Shown: positions 16,378 to 23,750 of the stretch, piece by piece
Position numbering within the stretch: the first letter of the stretch is position 1
Layout of the letters: every line of letters begins with the position of its first letter
NCBI GenBank assembly: GCA_036389275.1
Contig: DASVQE010000066.1
Location: 62,001-126,000, forward strand
DNA: 64,000 nt
Direction: 5' to 3'
From: QHVT01 sp036389275
Lineage (GTDB): Bacteria; Acidobacteriota; Thermoanaerobaculia; Gp7-AA8
Notes under the pieces: generated by a model
What the model saw: the letters and a program-made list of their open reading frames with translations, nothing else
Databases searched by the model: none
What the model was told of the DNA's origin: nothing
Translations under genes and position numbers: made by a program

Positions 16378-16664
16378 AGCTGACGTTCGAGTGGGACGAG
16401 GCGAAGGCGCGCGCGAACGAGCGGAAGCACGGCGTCTCGTTCGACGAAGCGCGCACGGTGTTCGGCGATGCGTTCGCGCTGCACCAGTACGACGGCCCGC
16501 ACTCGTGGAAGGAAGACCGCTTTATCATCATCGGGACCTCCGAGCAGGAGCGCGTTCTGCTCGTCGTCTATGTCGAACGGACGGAGCTGACCATGCGTCT
16601 CATCAGCGCGCGCCGCGCCACGGCGCGCGAGCGAAAGACCTATGAAGAAAAGAACCAACGCTGA
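16374..16664 (+). CDS. brnT: BrnT-family toxin
   Basis: 96 residues. The FEWDEAKARANERKHGVSFDEARTVF start and the LISARRATARERKTYEE end are the BrnT signature. This is a small RelE-fold ribonuclease toxin of type II systems. The GTG start at 16374 lies within the deoA stop (GTGA), and the last 23 bases overlap brnA, the partner antitoxin. Toxin-before-antitoxin order is the normal brnTA arrangement. Unusually, the pair sits inside a nucleoside-catabolism operon with no spacing, so expression depends on deoA transcription unless an internal promoter exists. Confidence 0.92.
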   Translation: MKLTFEWDEAKARANERKHGVSFDEARTVFGDAFALHQYDGPHSWKEDRFIIIGTSEQERVLLVVYVERTELTMRLISARRATARERKTYEEKNQR

Positions 16665-16890
16665 CGACGATCCTCTCGACCGCGAGATCGATTTCACCAA
16701 CGCGCGGCCGAATCCCTACTTTCTCGCGGCGCACGACCCGCGTACGGTGCGCGTGCTCGACGAGGATGTCGCACGCGTCTTTCCCGACAACGCCGCGGTG
16801 AATGAGGCACTGCGCACGCTGATGCGCGTGCAGTCGCGCGTCAGCGCGAAGACCGCGAGCGCGCCGAAAGCGGCACGAAAGAAAGTCTGA
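16642..16890 (+). CDS. brnA: BrnA-type antitoxin
   Basis: 82 residues. A charged N-terminus (DREIDFTNARPNPYFLAAHD) precedes a ribbon-helix-helix-like part (TVRVLDEDVARVFPDNAAVNEALRTLMRV). Such proteins neutralise BrnT and bind their own promoter as tetramers. It overlaps brnT by 23 bases, and its stop shares one base with the deoB start (TGATG). The C-terminal tail is Ala/Lys-rich (KTASAPKAARKKV). The antitoxin role rests mainly on position and the RHH-like core; overall similarity to studied BrnA proteins is modest. Confidence 0.78.
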   Translation: MKKRTNADDDPLDREIDFTNARPNPYFLAAHDPRTVRVLDEDVARVFPDNAAVNEALRTLMRVQSRVSAKTASAPKAARKKV

Positions 16891-18068
16891 TGGCGAAACG
16901 AAGAGTCATAACCTTGATCTGTGATTCGTTGGGCGTCGGCGAGCTGCCCGACGCCGCCGACTTCGGCGATGCCGGCTCCAACACCCTCGGGCACATCATC
17001 GACCGCGAGCATCCGGCGCTGCCGACGCTCACGCGCCTCGGGCTGCTGCACACGTTGCCGGAGCCGGCGACGACGGAGCAGCCGGTGAGCGCGTTCGGGC
17101 GGATGGCGGAAGTGAGCGCGGGCAAGGACACAACCACCGGCCATTGGGAAATGATGGGGTTGATCGTGGAGGATCCGTTTCGCACGTATCCGAACGGGTT
17201 TCCGCGCGAGGTGATCGAGGAGTACGAGCGGCGCATCGGGCGGCGGACATTGGGGAACAAAGCGGCGTCGGGGACGGTGATCCTCGACGAGCTGGGCGAG
17301 GAGCACATGCGCACCGGCGCGCCGATCGTCTACACCTCGGCCGACTCGGTGTTTCAGGTCGCGGCGCACGAGGAGATCATTGGGGTCGAGGAGCTGTGGC
17401 GCATCTGCGCCGTCGCGCGCGACCTGATGCGCGGCGAGCACAACATCGGCCGCATCATCGCCCGTCCCTTCGTCGGGCCGCGTGCCGGCGCGTTCAAGCG
17501 GACCGCGAACCGCAAGGACTTTTCGGTGCGGCCGACCGGCGAGACGGTGGTCGAGCGCGCGCACAAGAACGGGCGGCAGGTGATCGGCCTCGGCAAGATC
17601 GCCGACATCTTCGACCGCGTCGGCATCGATCAGGAGATCCGCACCGAGTCGAACTCCGACGGCATGCGCAAGACCCTCGACCTCGTGCGGCAGTCGGAGG
17701 CCGACTTCATCTTCACCAACCTTGTCGACTTCGACTCCAAATACGGCCACCGCAACGACGCACCCGGCTACGCGCGCGCGCTCGAGACGTTCGACGGTGA
17801 ACTGGCCGCGCTGCTCGAAGCATTGCGCGAGGACGACCTGGTCTTCATCTCCGCCGACCACGGCTGCGATCCGACCGACGTCTCCACCGATCACACGCGC
17901 GAGTACGTGCCGCTGCTCGTGGCCGGTCCGCGCATCCGCGGCGCGCGGCCGCTCGGCACGCGCTCGACGTTCGCCGATCTCGGCGCCACCATCTGCGACT
18001 ACCTCGGCCTGCCGCAAACGGGACTGCCCGGCACGAGCGTGCTGCCGGAGCTGGGAGTGTCGCGATGA
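16890..18068 (+). CDS. deoB: phosphopentomutase
   Basis: 392 residues. It interconverts (deoxy)ribose-1- and 5-phosphate, the step after DeoA. Features of the alkaline-phosphatase fold are visible: LICDSLGVGELPDA with the metal-binding Asp, AGKDTTTGHWEMMG with the phosphorylated Thr, and FISADHGCDPTDVSTDHTRE with the C-terminal metal ligands. The length is typical. It starts at the base shared with the brnA stop and overlaps the next gene by ATGA. The deoA-brnT-brnA-deoB run is therefore one continuous coupled unit. Confidence 0.95.
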   Translation: MAKRRVITLICDSLGVGELPDAADFGDAGSNTLGHIIDREHPALPTLTRLGLLHTLPEPATTEQPVSAFGRMAEVSAGKDTTTGHWEMMGLIVEDPFRTYPNGFPREVIEEYERRIGRRTLGNKAASGTVILDELGEEHMRTGAPIVYTSADSVFQVAAHEEIIGVEELWRICAVARDLMRGEHNIGRIIARPFVGPRAGAFKRTANRKDFSVRPTGETVVERAHKNGRQVIGLGKIADIFDRVGIDQEIRTESNSDGMRKTLDLVRQSEADFIFTNLVDFDSKYGHRNDAPGYARALETFDGELAALLEALREDDLVFISADHGCDPTDVSTDHTREYVPLLVAGPRIRGARPLGTRSTFADLGATICDYLGLPQTGLPGTSVLPELGVSR

Positions 18069-18967
18069 AGCGTGCGCTCGCAGCGATCGTTCTCGCGATC
18101 ATTTTTGCGTCTCACGCAAACGCGCAGGTCGACGCCGCGCGCGTCGCCGCCGATGCCATGGTGGTCGACCGCGTCGCGGAGCTGAGCAAGCGCGATCTCC
18201 CGACCGACCTGCTCAAGCGTCTCGTGGCCGAGGATGTCGAACTGCTGCGCGGACGCCGTCCGGACGGCACGTACGCATTCGCTTCGTACGAACGCTTCGA
18301 GGCCGGGCGCGTCACCGAGTCGTTCTCGATCCAGCCGCGCGCCGACAAGATGGACACGCTGGAGATGCGCGGCGCGTACATCTACCGCGTGATCCTGGAC
18401 GTGCCGGCGCGGCGGCTGATGGTGCGGAAGAACCGCGCGGTCTGGGTCGAGCGGCTCGACTTCGAATACGTCCCGTACGGCAAGACGCAGAACGAGCGGC
18501 AGTCGATCGAGATCAAGGCGTGGCTGCAGCCGACCGAAGTGCGGCCGGTCGATCTGCCGGCCATCGCCCGGCAGGCCACGGTGAAGATCATCGCCACCGC
18601 CGATCCGAAGACCGGCTACTCGAACCTCGACGTGGCCTTGGTGCAGGCGCGCATCGTCGATGCGCCGGACAGTCCTTACGCGCGGGCGCTGGCGGCGGAG
18701 AAGGCGATGCAGCGCGCGCTCGACAACGCCGACGTCAAATCGCTGCGGACGATGGCCGCGCGCGTGCGCGAGTCGCTCGGCGACGCGCCGCGCGTCGATG
18801 TTGCGACATCGTCACCGGCCGCGGAGCCGCGCGCGAGCGATGCCGCCACGCAGTTGGAAATGCAGACCGAGCTGCAGATGATCGAGGATTTGCTGACCGG
18901 TTCCGAGAGCGAGCGGCGCGAAGGACTGGACCGTTTGCATCAGCTCGTTCGGCGGCTGAGGCGCTGA
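18065..18967 (+). CDS. secreted protein of unknown function
   Basis: 300 residues. A signal peptide (MKRALAAIVLAIIFASHANAQ, cleavage after about residue 20) precedes a soluble domain of about 190 residues with a pattern of beta strands. Near residues 210-265 comes an Ala/Arg-rich helical region, and the protein ends in a charged helix (SESERREGLDRLHQLVRRLRR). It overlaps deoB by ATGA. No family is recognised. The 17-base palindrome at 18102-18118 codes for part of the signal peptide cleavage region (FASHAN). Confidence 0.8.
   Translation: MKRALAAIVLAIIFASHANAQVDAARVAADAMVVDRVAELSKRDLPTDLLKRLVAEDVELLRGRRPDGTYAFASYERFEAGRVTESFSIQPRADKMDTLEMRGAYIYRVILDVPARRLMVRKNRAVWVERLDFEYVPYGKTQNERQSIEIKAWLQPTEVRPVDLPAIARQATVKIIATADPKTGYSNLDVALVQARIVDAPDSPYARALAAEKAMQRALDNADVKSLRTMAARVRESLGDAPRVDVATSSPAAEPRASDAATQLEMQTELQMIEDLLTGSESERREGLDRLHQLVRRLRR
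18102..18118. repeat. 17-base palindrome TTTGCG-N5-CGCAAA (copy 2)
   Basis: Exact copy with spacer TCTCA, inside the signal-peptide region of the secreted protein gene. The symmetry here extends to seven bases per arm around CTC. Confidence 0.85.
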
Positions 18968-18977
18968 TTTTCGAGGT

Positions 18978-19006
18978 TTGACGGCCTTCTGAGCGTGTCG
19001 TAGAAT
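18978..19006 (+). promoter_or_regulatory. sigma-70-type promoter of carD
   Basis: A -35 box TTGACG (18978-18983), a 17-base spacer and a -10 box TAGAAT (19001-19006). Five of six bases match the consensus in each box. The expected RNA start is near 19013, leaving a leader of about 40 bases before the TTG start. Confidence 0.8.
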
Positions 19007-19053
19007 GCCCGTCCCTCAAGTTGTAGCCTTAGCGTTTCCGAAAGGAGCCTCAC

Positions 19054-19566
19054 TTGTCGTCAATGAAAATGGGTTTCAAGGTCGGGGATAAGCTCGTTTA
19101 TCCGAACCACGGTGTCACGGTCGTGGAGCATATCGGCGAGTCGCCGATCATGCCTCAGGGAGACAGCTACTATCATCTCCGCCTGCTCGCGAACAACTCG
19201 CGGCTGGTGGTTCCGATCACGAACACCGACCGCGTCGGTCTTCGCCGTCTCTACCAGCAGAAGGAGATCAAAGGTCTCCTGAGCCTGCTCGAGGAGAAGA
19301 CGGTCAAGAGCCACACCGACTGGAAAGGCCGGTACCGCGAGAACCTCGAGAAGATGAAGACGGGCCGCCTCGAGGACGTCGCCGAAGTGCTGAAGAACCT
19401 CAATGAAGTGCAGAAGAAAAAGAGCCTCTCGTTCCGCGAGAAGAAGATGTACGACCGCGCCAAGTACCTGCTCGTCTCCGAGGTCGCGATCGTGAAGAAC
19501 ATCCCCGAAGTGGAAGCGGAGAAGCTGATCCACAAGTGCCTCGAGAAGTCGCTGACCGGCCACTGA
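19054..19566 (+). CDS. carD: CarD-family RNA polymerase-binding regulator
   Basis: 170 residues. The N-terminal Tudor-like RNA-polymerase-interacting domain (FKVGDKLVYPNHGVTVVEHI, about residues 6-65) is followed by the helical DNA-binding domain. Proteins of this family stabilise open promoter complexes and tune ribosomal RNA transcription. The TTG at 19054 is preferred over the ATG at 19063, because AAAGGAG at 19041-19047 is six bases from the TTG but 15 from the ATG. The gene has its own strong promoter upstream and an intrinsic terminator at 19592, so it is an independent transcription unit. Confidence 0.94.
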   Translation: MSSMKMGFKVGDKLVYPNHGVTVVEHIGESPIMPQGDSYYHLRLLANNSRLVVPITNTDRVGLRRLYQQKEIKGLLSLLEEKTVKSHTDWKGRYRENLEKMKTGRLEDVAEVLKNLNEVQKKKSLSFREKKMYDRAKYLLVSEVAIVKNIPEVEAEKLIHKCLEKSLTGH

Positions 19567-19591
19567 GCCCAGGTCCAGCCGAGGCCGGTGC

Positions 19592-19619
19592 AAATGCCGC
19601 CCGCGAGGGCGGCATTTTT
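19592..19619 (+). terminator. intrinsic terminator after carD
   Basis: A GC-rich hairpin (AAATGCCGCCC / GGGCGGCATTTTT) with a three-base loop ends in five T, 25 bases after the carD stop. It overlaps the 17-base palindrome that starts at 19617. Confidence 0.9.
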
Positions 19620-19633
19620 GCGTCTGGCGCAAA
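19617..19633. repeat. 17-base palindrome TTTGCG-N5-CGCAAA (copy 3)
   Basis: Exact copy with spacer TCTGG. The symmetry extends to eight bases per arm (19615-19635). This is the only exact copy outside a gene; it abuts the carD terminator. Confidence 0.85.
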
Positions 19634-19653
19634 AAGTGCTCGCGACGGTGAGC

Positions 19654-20199
19654 ATGATCAAACGGAACGCATTCGTCGCGCTGCTCGCCACGCTCCTCTT
19701 CGCCACCGCCTGCGCCACCACGAACACGGCCGGCATGAACATGCCCGGCCGGCTGAGCGACGCCGACGTCGCCGGCATCGTCGTCGCCGCGAACGAGGGT
19801 GAGATCCAGCAGGGCAACGCCGCCGCCTCGCGCGCGACCAATGCCGACGTGCGCAACTTCGCCCAGATGATGGTCAGCGATCACACCAACGCGCTCAACG
19901 CCGCGCGCGATCTCGCCGGCCGCAACAACATGACGCCCGCCGAGAACGACACCACCGCCGCGCTCCGCAGCGGCACGCAGCAGACCATCCAGAGCCTCGG
20001 CACCTACAGCGGCACCGCCTTCGACCGCACGTACATGCAGACGCAGGTTGACCTCCATCAATGGCTCCTCAGCGTGATGGACAGCCACCTGATCCCGTCC
20101 GCCCGCAACGCCGACCTGCGCGCGCAACTCACCACGCAGCGCGCCTCCGTGGCCGCGCATCTCGAACGGGCGCGCGCGATCCTCGGCGGCGTGAGATAG
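19654..20199 (+). CDS. DUF4142 lipoprotein
   Basis: 181 residues. The ATG at 19654 opens a lipoprotein signal (MIKRNAFVALLATLLFATAC, lipid-modified Cys at 20). The mature part is the four-helix, ferritin-like DUF4142 domain: SDADVAGIVVAANEGEIQQGNAA, NFAQMMVSDHTNAL with the conserved His, and VDLHQWLLSVMD. DUF4142 proteins are common periplasmic proteins induced by stress; their chemistry is not established. The reading frame continues upstream through the carD terminator, but there is no reason to start there. The stop TAG is the first half of a small hairpin (20197-20214) in front of lipA. Confidence 0.9.
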   Translation: MIKRNAFVALLATLLFATACATTNTAGMNMPGRLSDADVAGIVVAANEGEIQQGNAAASRATNADVRNFAQMMVSDHTNALNAARDLAGRNNMTPAENDTTAALRSGTQQTIQSLGTYSGTAFDRTYMQTQVDLHQWLLSVMDSHLIPSARNADLRAQLTTQRASVAAHLERARAILGGVR

Positions 20200-20224
20200 A
20201 CGCGTTCGCGTCTACAATCGCCGC

Positions 20225-21094
20225 GTGACCTCGCCCCGTCTCCCGTCGTGGATCCGTGAGAAGAAGCTGAACCTCGCCTCGCTGCGCGAGGTGAAGACGA
20301 TGTTGCGCGAGCGCGAGCTGCACTCGGTGTGCGAGTCGCTCGCCTGCCCGAATCGCACGGAGTGTTTCTCGCGCGGCACGGCCACGTTCATGATCCTCGG
20401 CGACGTCTGCACGCGCTCGTGCGGCTTCTGCAACGTCACCACCGGCCGCCCGTACGCGCCGCCGTCGCCGGACGAGCCGCGCGCGGTCGCCGACACGGCC
20501 AGGCGCCTCGGCCTCCGGCACGTGGTGGTGACGTCGGTGACGCGCGACGATCTGCCGGACGGCGGCGCGCAGCAGTTCGCCGAGACGATTCGCGAGCTGC
20601 GCGCGGCGCTGCCGCGGTCGGCGGTGGAAGTGCTCACGCCCGATTTTCGCGGCAACCTCGACGCGGTGCAGACCGTCGCCGACGCGCGTCCCGATTACTT
20701 CAATCACAACGTCGAGACGGTGCCGCGGCTCTACGACTTCGTCCGTCCCGGCTCGCGCTTCGAGCGCTCGCTGGCCGTTTTGCGTCACGCGAAAACGTTC
20801 GGCGCGGTGACCAAGTCGGGTCTCATGCTCGGCCTCGGCGAGCGCCGCGACGAAGTGCTGCACGTGCTCGAGAAGCTGCGCGAGTCGGAAGTCGAGATCG
20901 TGACCATCGGCCAGTACCTGCAGCCGAAACGGGAGAAGCTCGACGTGGTCGAGTACATCCATCCCGACGTGTTCGAGGAGTACCGCGAGCTCGGCGAGGC
21001 GATCGGTTTCCGGGCGGTGTTCTCCGGTCCGTTCGTGCGCAGCTCCTACATGGCCGACGTCGTCGCTCATCATGCGCAAGCCGCGGGCAATTGA
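20225..21094 (+). CDS. lipA: lipoyl synthase
   Basis: 289 residues. A radical-SAM enzyme that inserts two sulfurs into protein-bound octanoyl groups for pyruvate and 2-oxoglutarate dehydrogenases. Both clusters are visible: the auxiliary cluster Cys in CESLACPNRTECF and the SAM cluster CTRSCGFCNV. TSVTRDDLPDGG and the C-terminal RSSY motif (FVRSSYMAD) are also present. The GTG at 20225 is the likely start. It overlaps xerD by 23 bases. LipB is not in the window. Confidence 0.96.
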   Translation: MTSPRLPSWIREKKLNLASLREVKTMLRERELHSVCESLACPNRTECFSRGTATFMILGDVCTRSCGFCNVTTGRPYAPPSPDEPRAVADTARRLGLRHVVVTSVTRDDLPDGGAQQFAETIRELRAALPRSAVEVLTPDFRGNLDAVQTVADARPDYFNHNVETVPRLYDFVRPGSRFERSLAVLRHAKTFGAVTKSGLMLGLGERRDEVLHVLEKLRESEVEIVTIGQYLQPKREKLDVVEYIHPDVFEEYRELGEAIGFRAVFSGPFVRSSYMADVVAHHAQAAGN

Positions 21095-22004
21095 TCCGGA
21101 CAAGCCGGAGCGCTCGGCCTACTTCGTCACCTACCTGCCGATCTTTCTCGACTATCTCTCGGTCGAGAAAGGTCTCGCCAAAAACTCGCTGGCGTCGTAC
21201 GCGATCGACCTGCGCCACTTCGGCCACTGGCTCGCCGATCAGCCGCTCGAGCTCGAGCGCGTCGAGCGCATCCACCTGGTGCAGTACTTTCAGTCGCTGC
21301 GCGCGTCGGGGATCTCGGCGCGCTCGGTGGCGCGCGCGCTCGCGGCCATCCGCGGTCTCTTCCGCTTTCTCATGGCGGAGCGGCATCTGAAGAACGACCC
21401 GACGGAGAACATCGAGAATCCGAAGCTCTGGTCGACGCTGCCGAAGTCGCTGCAGCCGGACGAGGTGGAGAAGCTGCTGGCCGCGCCCGACCGCACCACG
21501 CCCGACGGGCAGCGCGACGCGGCGATGCTGGAGCTGCTCTACGCGACGGGGCTGCGCGTGAGTGAGCTGATCAAGGTGCGCATCGACGAGGTGGTGCTCG
21601 ACGCCGGGTTTCTCCGCACGATCGGCAAGGGCTCGAAGGAGCGGATCGTGCCGTTCGGCGATACGGCGAAGGACGTCATTCTGCAGTTCCTCGAGTCAGG
21701 ACGTCGGGAGCTCGACAAGTACGGAGATCCGCATCTCTTTCTTTCCCGACGCGGTCGCCCGATGTCGCGGCAGGCGTTCTGGATGAAGATCGTCCGCTAC
21801 GCCCGCGAAGCCGGAATCCGCGCCCACATCTCGCCCCACACCCTGCGCCACTCCTTCGCCACCCACCTCCTCGAAAACGGCGCCGACCTCCGCTCGGTGC
21901 AGATGATGCTCGGCCACGCCGACATCTCCACGACGCAGATCTACACGCACGTCTCGCGGGCGCGGCTGCAGAGGATGTATGAGGAGTTTCATCCGCGGGC
22001 GTGA
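21072..22004 (+). CDS. xerD: site-specific tyrosine recombinase (XerD/XerC family)
   Basis: 310 residues. An N-terminal SAM-like core-binding domain (FLDYLSVEKGLAKNSLASYAIDLRHF) precedes the catalytic domain with all tyrosine-recombinase residues: Arg in ATGLRVSELI, Lys in GKGSKERIVPFG, HTLRHSFATHLLENGADL, LGHADISTTQIYTHV with the nucleophilic Tyr. Length and context (not flanked by att-like repeats or phage genes) fit the housekeeping recombinase that resolves chromosome dimers at dif, rather than an integrase. XerC and XerD cannot be separated with confidence from sequence alone. Confidence 0.92.
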   Translation: MRKPRAIDPDKPERSAYFVTYLPIFLDYLSVEKGLAKNSLASYAIDLRHFGHWLADQPLELERVERIHLVQYFQSLRASGISARSVARALAAIRGLFRFLMAERHLKNDPTENIENPKLWSTLPKSLQPDEVEKLLAAPDRTTPDGQRDAAMLELLYATGLRVSELIKVRIDEVVLDAGFLRTIGKGSKERIVPFGDTAKDVILQFLESGRRELDKYGDPHLFLSRRGRPMSRQAFWMKIVRYAREAGIRAHISPHTLRHSFATHLLENGADLRSVQMMLGHADISTTQIYTHVSRARLQRMYEEFHPRA

Positions 22005-22064
22005 TTCGCCCGGGAACCTCTGCCGAGGCATAATCGTCCCACCACCGTCGTTATGAAGGCATCC

Positions 22065-22811
22065 ATGAAACGTGTGCTCATCGCTACAGCTCTGCTCGTC
22101 GCCGCTCAGACGGCGAGCGCGAGCATTGCGATGTTTGTCGATGGGCGGACGATGAAGATCGACAAGTACGAGGTGGAGGAGGACACGATCCATCTCACCA
22201 TCTCCGGCGGCGCGGCGAAGCTGTCGCTGCCGATGACGCGCGTCGATCGGATCGTCGATGACGAGGTGACCACCGCCGAGGTGGTCGCGGAAGTGAAGAA
22301 GATCGTGGAGGAAGGCGGCGTCTTTCCGCAGCGCTCCTGGCATTACAGCGAGCACAGCCGCCCCCTGTTCCGCTCGAAGTACAACGAGCTGATCATCGAG
22401 GCGGCGAAGCATTTCGACGTCGATGCCGCGCTGGTGTCCGCCGTGATCAAGCAGGAGTCGGATTTCGACGCGAAGGAGCTCTCGCATAAAGGTGCGAAGG
22501 GTCTGATGCAGTTGATGCCGGCCACCGCGAAACGCTTCGGCGTCACGAACTCGTTCGACCCGAAGGAGAACATCTACGCCGGCACGCGCTACCTCCGCTG
22601 GCTCCTCAAGACGTTCGACGGGAACGCCGATCTCGCCGTCGCCGCGTACAACGCCGGCGAAGGAAATGTCTGGAAGTACGACGGCGTCCCGCCGTTCCGC
22701 GAGACGGTGAATTACATCCACCGCATCGCCGGCCACATCCGCAAAGCAATCGACGAAGAAGTTATCCCGCGCACGAACGAAGAGCCGGTCGTGGTGTCGC
22801 TGCAGCGGTAG
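22065..22811 (+). CDS. secreted lytic transglycosylase (SLT family 1)
   Basis: 248 residues. A signal peptide (MKRVLIATALLVAAQTASAS), a small N-terminal domain of about 70 residues, then an SLT domain: VSAVIKQESDFDAKELSHKGAKGLMQLMPATAKRFGV with the catalytic Glu in KQES, followed by GTRYLRWLL and AVAAYNAGEGNVWKYDG. It cleaves peptidoglycan glycan strands in the periplasm. The ATG at 22065 has AAGG five bases upstream and begins the signal peptide; an ATG four codons earlier is possible. The family resembles MltC/Slt-type enzymes without LysM domains. Confidence 0.92.
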   Translation: MKRVLIATALLVAAQTASASIAMFVDGRTMKIDKYEVEEDTIHLTISGGAAKLSLPMTRVDRIVDDEVTTAEVVAEVKKIVEEGGVFPQRSWHYSEHSRPLFRSKYNELIIEAAKHFDVDAALVSAVIKQESDFDAKELSHKGAKGLMQLMPATAKRFGVTNSFDPKENIYAGTRYLRWLLKTFDGNADLAVAAYNAGEGNVWKYDGVPPFRETVNYIHRIAGHIRKAIDEEVIPRTNEEPVVVSLQR

Positions 22812-22832
22812 GTTGGCTACAGGGGACGACGA

Positions 22833-22879
22833 GGGGCCTCCGGCGGCTGGGGCCCGTGGCCCCAGCCGCCGGAGGCCCC
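22833..22879. terminator. perfect 22-bp GC-rich hairpin between convergent genes
   Basis: Left arm 22833-22854 and right arm 22858-22879 are perfect complements with a three-base loop (CGT). After a small bulge, pairing continues for about ten more bases on each side (from 22820 to 22891), right up to both stop codons. It lies between the convergent transglycosylase and methyltransferase genes. There is no T-tract, so a bidirectional terminator or mRNA-end protector is inferred from position. Confidence 0.75.
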
Positions 22880-22889
22880 CGGTCGTTCC

Positions 22890-23747
22890 CTATCCCCCAA
22901 CGCGCCGCAGCAGGCACATCGCCGACCAGATGCGCTTTTCGCCGGGGTGGGCATTGGGCGGCTCCGGGAGGCGGGCGAACAGGCGCAGAAGCCAGGGGAG
23001 GCGGTTTGCGTGTCGCGCAAACTGCAGCGGCGAGCGCACCTCCTCCACCTTCCACCCGTACGCTTCGAAGAACGACGGACCCTCGGCGGGCGCGAACAGC
23101 AGCGGCGCGTTCGCGCCCTGCAGGTGCGCGCCGACCTGCTTCATCAGCATTTTTCGCAGCGCGGGCGAGAGGATGTCGAGCACCCAGTGGCGGATCGGCT
23201 CGACCGCGGCGAGATCGCGCGCGAGCTGCGCGTTCGCTTCGCTGCTCAGATACACGATCAATCCCTCGGAGAGCACCAGCGCGTTCTTCGACTCCGCGGC
23301 GATCCGGTCGAGCAGCAGCGTGCGGCGGGCGCGCTCGTCGGCGAGATCGACGCGGATGCGCTCGAGCTGGCAGACCGGCTTCTCGCCGGCCAGGATCGAC
23401 TCCTTGTAGTCGAGGATCCCGGGAAGATCCGCTTCGATCCAGCGCAGCGACGGCGGCAGGTTCATGCGGTACGGACGCGCGTCGAGTCCCGCCGCCAGAT
23501 TCACGACCGTATCGACGCCTTGCGCGAGCTGCTCGGTGATGAACTGATCGAACAGCACCGTGCGTCCGACCCACGCCCAATCGTTCTGCTGCCGCTTCGA
23601 CTGCAGCCGCGCGATCTCTTCGCCGCGCTCGCCGGCCAGCCGCCGCGCGTACGGATCGCGGAAGAGCGCATCGGGACGCTCGCTTTCGCGGGCGCGGTAG
23701 ACCGCGGCCCAGGCGGCGGTGTCGGAGACGTTGCGGATCGGCGGCAT
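22890..23747 (-). CDS. class I SAM-dependent methyltransferase (leucine carboxyl methyltransferase-like)
   Basis: 285 residues. The pattern NVSDTAAWAAVYRARESERPDALFRDPYARRLAG at the start, VNLAAGLDARPYRM as SAM-binding loop, WIEADLPGILDYKESIL and LSEGLIVYLS are those of the PPM/TIGR00027 methyltransferase group. These act on carboxyl groups of small molecules or peptides; some belong to secondary metabolism. The substrate here is unknown. It is three bases downstream of the phosphatase gene on the same strand, so probably cotranscribed. The 17-base palindrome at 23005 lies in frame and codes for FARHAN. Confidence 0.88.
   Translation of the reverse strand: MPPIRNVSDTAAWAAVYRARESERPDALFRDPYARRLAGERGEEIARLQSKRQQNDWAWVGRTVLFDQFITEQLAQGVDTVVNLAAGLDARPYRMNLPPSLRWIEADLPGILDYKESILAGEKPVCQLERIRVDLADERARRTLLLDRIAAESKNALVLSEGLIVYLSSEANAQLARDLAAVEPIRHWVLDILSPALRKMLMKQVGAHLQGANAPLLFAPAEGPSFFEAYGWKVEEVRSPLQFARHANRLPWLLRLFARLPEPPNAHPGEKRIWSAMCLLRRVGG
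23005..23021. repeat. 17-base palindrome TTTGCG-N5-CGCAAA (copy 4)
   Basis: Exact copy with spacer TGTCG, extended to seven bases per arm (GTTTGCG / CGCAAAC), inside the methyltransferase gene. Confidence 0.85.
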
Positions 23748-23750
23748 TGC

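Noticed and set aside
20197..20214. Terminator at TAGACGCG/CGCGTCTA before lipA
   Set aside because: Only eight pairs with a two-base loop and no T-tract; insufficient for a call.
20778..20795. Further copy of the 17-base palindrome (TTTTGCGTCACGCGAAAA)
   Set aside because: Arms do not pair as TTTGCG/CGCAAA; only a partial resemblance inside lipA, so not counted.
21072..22004. Integrase marking a genomic island
   Set aside because: The recombinase has housekeeping Xer length and sits tightly coupled to lipA; no att repeats, tRNA target or phage genes are nearby.
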